From contig QAXH01005449.1 in assembly GCA_004335635.1 (NCBI GenBank), positions 5,754 through 69,753 of the forward strand: a DNA stretch of 64,000 bases. The letters run 5' to 3'. Source of the stretch: Chloromonas sp. AAM2 (Eukaryota; Chlorophyta; Chlorophyceae; Chlamydomonadales; Chlamydomonadaceae). Each line of letters opens with the position of its first letter. Positions within the stretch are counted from its first letter, which is position 1. Shown here piece after piece: positions 23,158 to 33,292 of the stretch. The notes beneath the pieces were generated by a model. The model worked only from the letters and a program-made list of their open reading frames with translations. It had not been told where the DNA came from and ran no database searches. Both the position numbers and the translations under genes were made by a program.

Positions 23158-26100
23158 TCACGTTGGCACTGCCATGTAAGACAAGCTTGATGACATGATT
23201 TGTACATTGAGCCTGCCGTCCGCTACAAACTGATGATGCAGGACGCCAGAGCCTTGGCCTGGCGGATCAGCGGCACACACCTGTGCTCGCTCCACAGCGT
23301 ACACATTGTGCCTGCACAGGAGGACCGACTGCGATGCACCATTAGAGCTGCCTGTTCCGAGGGCGTCTCCAGACTGAACAACCATCCAACTTGCTTCGTC
23401 TTGTTCACTGCCGTCAACCGCCGCACCCTTCGTCACAACCCCCTGCTCGGGCTTGTTTACCACACACACGTCAGGCACTGGAGCGCTGGCAGGCGCTGCT
23501 GATGTGCTGTGACCTAAGCTGTGCTGTGCGGGTGCGGGAGCGACATGCACGCCATCTGCTGCGGCCAGCGCCCTACGCACGCGTTGCCGCACTCCCTCCA
23601 CTGGCGCTGCTGGCAAAGCCAGCTGGTCTACAGGCTGCTCGCTGCCAGGGCCAGCATCGCCCGTCAGGGCCAGCACGTGAAACAAACCGGGCCAGCAGCA
23701 AAGACCTTCGCCTGCTGCACTGTCACTGTCAACCACCATGGCGCCGGCTGCCTGCTCCTCCCCAGTAGATGCATCATGTCGTTGCTGCATCGAGGAAGTT
23801 TGGTTTGTGGCCGTGGCTGCTGGTTGGCTTGTGTTGGCCATGTGCTGGTGATGCGCCATCTGTCGCCATCTGAGCAACACCTGAGCGACCTGCTCTGCAG
23901 TGGCAGCCACCTGACCCGTAGCCAAAACCGCAGCCTGCAACACCTGACCCTCGCTCATCATGTCACGAGCCTGCTGTTCTCGTTGCTCACTGTGATTGCT
24001 GCTAGCTGGCTGTTTGGTGGCAGGGCACCGCGTGGAGCCCTGCTTCTGAGTCCTCATGCCTTGCTCAGCCCGCTGGGTTGCATCCACCGCACCAGATGAT
24101 GTGGCGTCTTGGTTGGAGCTGCTCCCATGCCGCGGGCCCAGGGCGACTGCAGTGTTGATGCACAGCCCGGGCCTGGCATCATCACACGCCTGACCGGTAT
24201 GCATCCGCTCCCCGTCTTCCTCCGAGCTCTCGCTGCCTGACGCCAAACCACATGCCTACATGGCAACAGGCATCAAGCCATTTGATTGCAATAATTTCAG
24301 TGGCTTGCAACGAGTGTCATCATTTAGTGATTCCATTCTCTTGCAAAGGTGACAATCAATACAGAAGTCTGACATGAGCAGGACTTTGCACCGTGGCTGG
24401 ATGAAGTGTCGGGCTATATTGCCGAAGCCCTTGCCTTTTGACACCGCTACTGCCCATACAAGAACATCCTTGCAATTTAAGCAGCTCGTGCTTCCGCTGT
24501 CATTGTGTATATATTCTGCTGTTCTAGCCTATTTGTTTGTGCATTACCTCGGATTCAAGCAGATTTATTTCCGATGTAGACAAGGTCTCTAAAGAGGTAT
24601 CGCAATGGCCGGTAACTTTACAAGACTTCCATGCTGCCCACCATACCTGGAAGATTATGGGCATCAACTGGGTAGCCCAGGAGGGCAGCCTTGCATCCCC
24701 TTCGTTGTCACGTGTGGAACCCGAAGCAGCAGCTAGAGCGGAGGTCTCAAACTCAAACCGCTGCTGCTGCCCCTCAGCTGGCCTTTGGTTGCCCCAGTCG
24801 CACATCGGTCCACTCGTTTTAGCAGCACCTGCGTCTGTGTGACTGTCAATGCTTGCTGGTTCTGCTGCCATATGACCGCCTGCCAGCACGGACTGAGGAG
24901 GCCCTTTGGCTGCCCCATGCCGGGCAGCAGAGTGGTCTGGCAGGCCCGCACGAAAATCAACCCCAGCTAGACAATCACGGCGTGCTGGCACCTGTTGCTG
25001 CTGCTTCTGCTGGTGAAGTTGGTGCTCCTTCTGCGTCATCTGTTTCTTTGCCACATGTTGCTGCAGGAGCTGCTGCCTGGTAGGGGCACGCGCAAGTGTA
25101 GACAATTCGTTTGTCCCACCCAGGCCGTCAACAGTCGGTGCGTCTGCCTGGCCTTGCACGCCCTTCCGCTTGGTTGCCGAACGCGGCGTGCGGGCGCGCC
25201 CTGCTGCACCGCTGCTGTGAGGGGGCCGCCCGTGCGGCAGCGTACAGCGCTCGGCTACTGCTGCCCCCGCCTTCAATGCAGCGACATCTGCAACATCAGA
25301 AGCCATGCTGACATTTCCATCCTGAGCCTTGCTTGCCGGGTGTTCCGCATGTGAAATCGTGTCTTTCTTGGAGGGGCTTGCAGCTGCTGCATGTGGTGGG
25401 GTCTGCTGCTGCGGCGATTCCAGTGTGTGCGCGCGAGTATGCTGGGCTCGGCTGGCTGTGGGCATCGCTCTTCGGCGCGCAGGACTCTTGGCAGGACCCT
25501 GCTTCCTTTGCGCAGGGCTCGCAGCGGCCACGGCTTCCCTCCTCTGGTCGGCGTGGCTGCCGACAGGCATGGGCCCGCCAGTTCCTGTGAGTAGAGCGCA
25601 TGAGCTATACGGGTATCAAACAAATTGAATCGCCGACTGATCAGATCACAACGAGGAAAAACCGCAGGTCGTCACATTGTAAGTCATCCTGATGTTTTCA
25701 AGTGTGTCAGTATACAGTGCACAGCGTTGAGCACACCGTTGCAGTGAAAGGAGGTGTGGAAGGTGAAAGGAGGAGGTGTAATCTCAGCAAACCCAACCGT
25801 TGGCAAGTGCTCACCCCGTGCTTGTGGGGCCCGATCCTCGCTCACAAGCGGCTGCATGTCACGTGGCTGGCAGGGGCCCACAAGGCCATGTGCCCCTCCC
25901 TGGCACCAGTCCATGTCTACCTCGCCAGGTGCAGCAGCCAGTATCAGAGGGGGTCCCATCATGTGGAAGTCCTGAAGGGTCAGCGGCCCACCCGCGTCAG
26001 CTAACAGCTCTGCATGGGATCAACCACACAAGCCTGTGCATGGAATAGAAATCCGGCCATTGCATTTGAAGGGAATGCAGTTAACAGTGTCAGCAGCACC

Positions 26101-28016
26101 AATTTTGCACATCTTGTGCTAGCCGACTGAGGCAGGAGGCCATGTTGCCAGAACACCTGCGTATCCCTAGTAGGCTGCCCTATTGTGCGTGCTTGCTCGC
26201 CACATGCATGGTGACACCTGACGGCTCTTTGCAGAGGCACAACACATTATCTCAAACTGTTTGCTGCCTGGCTGTGGTCAACGCCCCGTTCAGCCTCTCA
26301 CCCTCCATGGAGGGCGGGTCGTCTAACATACGCTCCAGCGTAGCCTCTTGCTGGAGCATGAACTGCTCATCAGTGCCGTGTCTGCTGCAGCCGCTGTCCG
26401 GCACCGCCCCTGCATACACCGCAGCCTGATCTGGAATGGAGACGCCACCACCAACACTGGCTGGCAAGTTCACAGTCATTGCAAGCGCCTGCTGTTGGCC
26501 CCATAGGCCCGCACCACCTTCGACATGCCCTGGCAGTTCCGCCCACTGAGGAATGCCTTGGTAAATGCCTGGTTGTGCTGCAGCTTGGCCACTGGCGTCG
26601 GATGCAAGCCATGTGGGTCGCCCGCGGATGCCCTGATGCGCTGTGGATTGGGCCTCGACTGCTGCAGGGCATGTCAGGGGAAACCCAGTCATCATCAACA
26701 CTGCTGGCTGATGCACCAGTGGAGCCGCCTGCATTGTCTGCTGCTGCTGCTGCTGCTGCTGCTGAAGAAGCATGGCTGTTGATGCTCCATGGGTGGTCGT
26801 CCTGCCTGCTTGCCCTTCCCAATCGGCACATGCAGTCTGCCGGACAGGTAATTGCCCGTGCACAAAGCCGGGAGGCCAGCGGTCAAAAGGCAAGCTGCCG
26901 GCTGCTTGATTGTAGCTGTACCAATCCGCCCCCTGGACAGCGGGTAGGCTGTCCTGCTGACTCGACATCCCGCACTGCATCTGCTGTGTAGATCTGGGTT
27001 CAAAGGCAGCCAAGGGGGCACCGATTTGGTCTGTTTGTTGCTTTGTGCCGTGCATGGCTGCTGGCTCTGATGCATGCGCTGCCTGACATGGCACGTCTTC
27101 AGGCGACCCAAACCAGTGTTTGCCTGGTGCAGCAGCCGGCCACAACATGCCCTGTAGCGAGACTGGTGCTGGATCGCCAAGCAGATGCATGGCACGGGTG
27201 AGCGCTCCTCCATCGGATACGCCGGCTGCTGATGTGTGCACAAGGGGTTTGCCAGCACACCCAGTGAACGCAGCGTTTGCCAGCGGTGGTGCAGGAGAGA
27301 CGTCAGCCTGACGGTAGGAAGCGGCTGGATGTGGCGATATGATTTCCGGACGTCGAACCGAAAGCGGCGCTGAATCAGCCGGCGAAGCAGCCCTACGCTG
27401 TTTATCTTCCTGTGTGCCCATGCCTGCCACTCTGCTGTGCGCTGACCGACACTCAAGCTCGCTGTCAGACCGGCAGCGGCGGCAGGGTCTGGCGTGATCA
27501 GTTGCACCCTGCTCTTGTGGAGCCTGTACCCTGGCTTGCGCACAAACGGAGACGCCTACCGGCTCGGTTGCCCTCCTTTTGGCAGGGCCGTTGTCTGCAT
27601 GTGGATACCGCCCGCCTGTTGGCGTTTGAGCTGCTATCCGTTGCGCAGGCGATGCCAACAATGCAGTGGATAGCGGAGGCAAGATCTGTTGCTGATGGTG
27701 TACCGCTGCTGCTCTGCTTCTCCAAACGTCCCTCACAACCGGTCCCAGATGTGGCGCTCGTAGCAGCAGCTGATGCATGAGATTTGCCATCTTGTCTACC
27801 CCGTGTTGCTCCATAGCAGCCAGTTGCTGACACAGCTGCACACGGCCCATCTCGTTCTCTAGCAGATGATTCAGCACCATCAGCTTGTTCTCTTGCGACG
27901 GCGATGCACACGGGGAGTATGTCAATGCACTACCATCATTGCGTGCTGATGCAGGCAGCTGCCCTACATGCTGATGATCCTGTTCCTGCGGCTGTTGCTG
28001 TTGCTCCGTCCGCTGG

Positions 28017-28051
<35 letters not shown>

Positions 28052-28580
28052 TTGTTGTTGTTCTGTGTGCTGTGTTTGTTGCTGCTGCTGCTTCATGTGG
28101 CGTTGTTGTTGTCTGTAGGTGCTGCCCACGTAGCGCACAATCTCTGGGATGTCCTCATGCTTGTCAAGGGTACCTTGTGTGGCCTGAAGTATCCAGTGGC
28201 CGACCTACATGGGGCCAAGGGCACAACTCACTGGCTTACCCAAGATGCGAGCACAGCTAGTGCACCATTGGGTACATGCGCAATACACTAGAACTGAGGA
28301 CAGAGTGTAACAGAGTGCAACTGTCGCCCTGTGTATGGCCAACATGGATTGATGCTACTGCACAGCTACGTACCTGTTGTTGGCCATGTGCCAGCAGCAC
28401 TTGGTGCAGGGCACTCTTCACGCTGGGCGTGAGTAGGGAGAGCAAGCCGTGCAATGGACTGCCCGGCTGAGCGCCCGCGCCCCGGCCAAGTATGTTGCGC
28501 GCATGCTGCGGATGTGCGCTGTCGTGGGCTGGTAAAGAGAGGCTTGATGTCGGAGGGACCAGCGGGGCATCCTCTGCCAT
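23158..28580 (-). CDS. Large polyQ protein of unknown function, about 1,446 aa
   Basis: Five exons join in phase: 28580-28374, 28204-26302, 26009-25815, 25584-24647 and 24255-23158 (stop at 23158). The N-terminal 105 residues are the only part that looks folded: LLSLLTPSVKSALHQVLLAH, then, after intron 1, VGHWILQATQ and HEDIPEIVRYVGSTYRQQQR. A Q-rich stretch follows with a run of about 15 glutamines, then a helical segment (NKLMVLNHLLENEMGRVQLC). The rest is Ala/Gln/Pro/Ser-rich, with Arg/Lys-rich parts (AKSPARRRAMPTASRAQHTR) that could be nuclear signals. Protein character suggests a nuclear scaffold or transcription-related factor, but I recognise no family. The final exon is low complexity, so its exact end is uncertain. 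Confidence 0.72.
28016..28098. repeat. CTG/TTG triplet repeat encoding polyglutamine
   Basis: Read on the minus strand this is CAG/CAA repeated in frame in exon 2 of the large polyQ gene. A second shorter CTG run is at 26739-26764, in the same exon. The CAA interruptions suggest the tract is moderately stable. Confidence 0.9.
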
Positions 28581-29285
28581 GATTGCTCAAGCCCTAGTGA
28601 AGCGCTATGTGCGCCTGCATGAAGCTTGGCTGTCGTGATCTGGGCAAACAGGGAGGGACCTGCGATGCATGGCGCGTGCCGTAGGCGCAGTATTGAGTTG
28701 AGCTGCAAAGTACCGCGCTCCAAAGAATGAAACAATTGACCATTGACCAGCGATGATCAAGAATAAGTGCGCTAACAAAAAACAACGATCGCCAAGTCGG
28801 TCGGCCATGCATTTTTTCACCTCTTACAAACGAGTCCGGCTTGAAGAACCGCAGCAGCCGCAGCACACGAGGCGGAGCACCTGCCGAAAGGTGATCGTTC
28901 AAAGGTGGTGATCCTCTTGGAGCAAAGCTCAGAAAGGGCTAATGCGCTCAACGATTGAAGGCTCGATGGGCAAAGAATTGAAGGCTCGACGTATCACTCG
29001 GCAAAACGTACGGGCTGCAGCTTCTGACAGGTGAACGTCCAGGAATGAGACATTAGACAGACATGAGACATGAGACAATGATTGTACCCTGTCCCGTGCG
29101 ATATTCAGTCTCTCAGGGTTCTTAACGTCTTGCATCAAAAGTGCAAGCCAGCCGTGGAGCCTGAAGCCACTGGCGTACACTTGACGTGTTTGATAGCACG
29201 CGCCTAGAGCTTAAAGCACAGCCTCGGCCGCCGAGAATTGCCATGTCTTCCAAACCCTAGCATCATAACTTCATGTCGGTGACAG
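28581..29285. promoter_or_regulatory. Divergent intergenic region between polyQ gene and IQ protein gene
   Basis: About 700 bp separates two divergent start codons, so both promoters and 5' leaders should be here. No exon is visible and I recognise no specific regulatory motif. Confidence 0.4.
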
Positions 29286-32200
29286 ATGCCTTTCATTGGT
29301 CCTCAGAAGGCCGTGGAATTGTTTACGCCACAACAGCGGAAGCAAGGGGTGCGTTTAGGGCCCGGCAAGCTGCCATGCTGTGCACGCACGGCTCATTTGC
29401 ATCATGGACACGAAAGAACGGCCCCTGTTGCCCAGGTGGCTGCCGTGTGGAGAGGGTTTTACGAGCGGTATGAGTTGCCGGCAGCAATCCAAATCCAAGC
29501 GTGCTGGAGGTAGGCAGCTCCTGACCAGGGTTGACATGGTACAGTGCATTGTACCATACACTTAAGGCTCGACATTTGCTGATTGATTGACATTGGCAAG
29601 TCCACTTGCACTCTCAATCAACTGCAGAATGCCCTCTGAGTTCATGCTCAAAGTGTCGTGGGTCGCATGAGCATGCCTTTAACACAGACTGTCACTTGTG
29701 TGTATGTAGAGGTTACGCCACACGCAAGTTCTTGGCAGCACAGCATTCAGGCACCCTGCTTCGTTATGTGAGGCCTACTCATCCCTGGGCACGGGACACA
29801 GCTGCTCGGGTCATCCAGAGGTGGTGGCGAGGGTACTGCGGCAGGCAGCATGCATGGGGGCGCAAGCGAGCTGTCATCCACATTCAGAGCTGCTGGAGGG
29901 TAAGCTCGAACCCCCATGCACCAGGGGCTGAACTCATGCGCGCACCAGGCGTGCACAGGGGGCTGTTCTCCCTTGTCCAAGTCCGTACTCATGTTTCTCT
30001 TAGCCTGCCTCCAACTGTCATTTGGATTCAATTTTCAGCCTTCCTCCACAATCGAGTCCATTGTAACCAATTCAGGAGGTTCATGCTGTTTGGAGACGCT
30101 AGCCAGCTGCCTGCAAGGCGTTTTTCACGTGTGCTGTCTGCAGGGCTATCTGACCAGGCGCGGGTGGCCGGCCCTGAGGCGCAGGGGGCGGGTCAGGAAT
30201 GATGCAGCAACGGAAATCCAGAGACATGTGCGGTGGGTGGGCAGACACGCCCAAGGGCTGTATCTATGAACATAGTTGGTACCCCAGTGACAACCAAACT
30301 GAGCTTGAGTCTCTGAGTCTCTCAATAACTTCCCAGCATCACAGCACTCAGAGCCACAATCGCAGACGGTTGTATGTCGTCAACAATGTGCTTCAGACCT
30401 TGAGCAGCTGATCAATTGCATGGTGCTCTGTCCTCCTTGCCCTGTGGCTGCAGGGGCTACCTGGCAAGGGCGAGGCACCGGGGGGGCCCACGGTCCAAGC
30501 TACTGGCTGCGTACTGGCACCAACAGCAGCAGCGGGAAATGCGCACGTTAAGAGATTTTGCTGCTGCAGTTGTGCAGCACCAGTACAGGTGAACTGTTGC
30601 CGGACTGCAGTGAAACTCGTATCACCAGGTACTTCTAGCACAGAACAGCTGGATAATGTTTGGATGGGCTTCTTGGCAGCTGAAGCGCCAGCCTGAAGGC
30701 CGGCAGCTCATGTGCATGCCAGCATACACAGTGTGAGCTTGTGCTCCAGTGGACTCTTGAGCATCAGTGCTATGTCACCCTCACATGAGGGGAGGGATTT
30801 CCAGCCCATCCAACCTACATGTAAAGGGGATTGCGACACACCTGGATAGTAATGGTTGATGACATGACGGCCTTTGACATCATCTGACCCGGTGCGCACA
30901 CAGATGGCCGATGAGACTGACACTTTCACAGTCATGCAAGCAATGTAAAGCGAGTTAGGCATCACTTAGAGCGACTGCAGAACAGCTCGCCATGCCATGC
31001 CAGCGGCAGGTAGCAAGGATGATAAGATGCTGCTGCGGTCCCTGTCAACTTCAACAATTGCGGCTTGTGCTGTCAACTTCAGGCGGTGGAGGGCCCGGCA
31101 GGGTGAGGCAAGGCGGGATCAGGCGGCCACGCGCATCCAGCAGGCCTTCAGGCAACACATGCATCGCAAGACTCAGATCAGAGGAGGCGGCAACTGCACA
31201 CATTTTCAAGTGCCCGCCTCAGATGCAACACCTTGCAATTCGTCTCACCTTCTGCTTCCGTCCAGTGCTCCGGATATCCCCGCTGCCTCATCAGCTCATG
31301 CAGCGGTGTGCACTGGGGTCGGATTGGAGCGGGACAGATGTGCGCAGCAGCCAGGCCCGGTGCAGCCTGCGCTGATGACGACAGGTGCAGCAGGCCACAG
31401 GCAACCCAACACACTGCCTTCCTCACACGGGCACAGGTGGCCTTTGCCCTTGCATCAGCCGGACACAACCTCTATCAGCCCTGCACAGATACAGCAATCC
31501 AAGTCTCCAGCACGTCCCGCTCCACCCCCACGACTTGGCAGCTTTTCAGGACAGCAGCCTATGCCCCACAGGCGGTTTCATCGTTCATTTAGCGTGCCAC
31601 ACCCCGCGACTGAGGACGTTAGGGATGCCCACCCACCCGCCAGGCTTGCCTCCTTGCCTCGCAGCGTATCCTGCAAACCCCTGGCGTCCTCACTGATCCA
31701 CGTGTCACTTCCACGCAAGGCAGCACACACTCATCCAGACAGCACGACAAGCAAGGCGGTATTCAAGTTACAAACAATGATTGTGGCAGACTCGCCCAAG
31801 CGGGGTCAGGTCAGGCCAGCTGCGAAGCCCTTCCTGCCTCAGGCCCTGTCAGTGTGCCCACCGGTGGAATTAAAGCGTGGCACACCTCCGCAGCAACATG
31901 CACGTAAGTGGACGACTGAATGCTCACGCACGCCACTGTTTCATGAGCAAAAACGCGGGGACAAACTGGGCCCACAGCGCCCTCCATGTGGATGGGGATC
32001 ACGGGCCGCATCTGCACAGCTGAGCCTGGGCGGACAGGCGCATACGCCAATCAAGACAAGTGCTAGCGGTTGTCTGCCCCAGCACGTGATGTCACAAGTT
32101 AGTAGCCTGCATACACGTTGGCCTATGGCACAGAGCGTCTGCCAAGAACATGTTCGGTCATTTTTGACAGTAACTGCAGCAGCGTCATTCCTGATGATAG

Positions 32201-32487
32201 ACGGTTCCCAGGCATTACGAGACGCACTGTCCTGAGGCTTGTGAAGCCATTGGCAGAGCGTCTGGTGTCGTGTGCCATCTTGTTCTGCAGGACGCCTGAC
32301 GCCCAAGCCTCTGAAACTACTGGAAGGCAAACCCCATGCAGGCTTAGCTGCACCAGGCTCACCGATGCAGGCGTCATTCCAACAGCAGCCGCAGCTTGAA
32401 TCCATTTCTCCGGTCGGCGCTACACCCTTGCTGCACGCACAGATCATGTCGGTCCGGCGATCAGTTAGCACGCTGAAGAAATGTTGA
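29286..32487 (+). CDS. IQ-motif (calmodulin-binding) protein, 551 aa
   Basis: Six exons join in phase: 29286-29509, 29710-29899, 30144-30232, 30454-30588, 31083-31903 and 32291-32487. Five to six IQ motifs fill the first half: IQIQACWRGYATRK, RVIQRWWRGYCGRQ, IHIQSCWRGYLTRR, TEIQRHVRGYLARA, VVQHQYRRRWRARQ and ATRIQQAFRQHMHRK. IQ motifs bind calmodulin or myosin-type light chains, so this is probably a calcium-responsive scaffold. The second half is Ser/Pro/Gln-rich without a known domain and ends in a basic stretch (SVRRSVSTLKKC). The last junction uses GTAAGT at 31904 and TTCTGCAG at 32290; without that splice the frame stays open to 32235. No motor domain is present, so it is not a myosin. 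Confidence 0.85.
30786..30887. repeat. Dispersed repeat R1, copy 2, in an intron
   Basis: The R1 core (CCAACCTACATGTAAAGGGG, CGACACACCTGGATAGTAAT) is followed by GATGACATGACGGCCTTTGA, a tail also seen at 39721-39771. It lies inside intron 4 of the IQ-protein gene. Confidence 0.85.
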
Positions 32488-33100
32488 CCACCACATGGTA
32501 TAAGGAAACTCCAGGCGTTCTAACATATGTCAAGGTGATTGCAACCCGTGCACGTTGTGAGGGCACTGGCCATCCCCCGGAGCACTTCCCCGATACCAGG
32601 CGGTGCTCGTACAAGCCATTGGTAGCCAGAGTGATCTCTTAAACCTGGCGTGCAACATGGCATGACAGGAGCGCCCAGGGCCATAGTGACCCAAAGCACG
32701 TGGTGGAGTAAACATCCCTGTAGAGCACCAATTAAAAGACCGAGGTTCAGAACTTGATGGATATTCATGTGCAAGTCCTCTCTAACGGGGCGGAATGCTG
32801 GGTTTAGAGAAAGTCGTTGTGTTACCTTCTCTCTTCCTACTGACGATCCTGGCCTGGCAGATCTGCTTGTCAGGCACCACCTTATGGACTGGTGATCAAC
32901 CACCAGCAGCTGCAGACACCTGGTCGAGTGTTGACCTGCACTGCATAGGAACGCAATTCATCAGTTTATCCATTCAGCAATGCACGCTTACTCGGTTGGC
33001 CTCCTACAAGATTTATGACTTTGGTGCAATCATTGACTGACGAGGCATCGCAGGAGGCGCACACAAGACATGATTGAGGCGATGCCTGAGAAGAGGTGCT

Positions 33101-33232
33101 CAACGATCGAATGCTTTCAAGGTGGTTTGTTTTCACAAGAGGGGCGGGATTCCAACCCGTCCAACCTACATGTGATACAAGAGGGGATACAAGAGGGGAT
33201 TGCGACACACCAGGATAGTAATGGTGGTGGCC
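33101..33232. repeat. Dispersed repeat R1, copy 3
   Basis: R1 core with an internal duplication of the string ATACAAGAGGGG (three GAGGGG-type steps), then GATTGCGACACACCAGGATA. It is followed directly by the copied exon fragment at 33238. Confidence 0.85.
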
Positions 33233-33237
33233 AACCG

Positions 33238-33292
33238 GTGGTGCCGGCACTGCCCCTGCATACACTGTAGCCTGATCTGGAACGGAGCTGTC
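33238..33292 (-). pseudogene. Copied fragment of the polyQ gene's exon 2
   Basis: This segment matches 26396-26450, the exon 2 sequence coding SIPDQAAVYAGAVPD in the large polyQ gene, at roughly 40 of 48 bases; here it would read SVPDQATVYAGAVPA. It touches R1 copy 3. It is too short to be a working gene and is best read as a captured or duplicated exon fragment. Confidence 0.65.

Noticed and set aside
28150..28580. MED15/KIX-like domain at the N-terminus of the polyQ protein
   Set aside because: A Q-rich protein with an N-terminal helical module suggests it, but the residues do not match the plant KIX pattern that I know, so I left it unnamed.
31904..32235. Read-through of the IQ-protein exon 5 to a stop at 32235
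   Set aside because: A GTAAGT donor at 31904 and a TTCTGCAG acceptor at 32290 join in phase to a basic C-terminal exon. Intron retention remains possible as an isoform.
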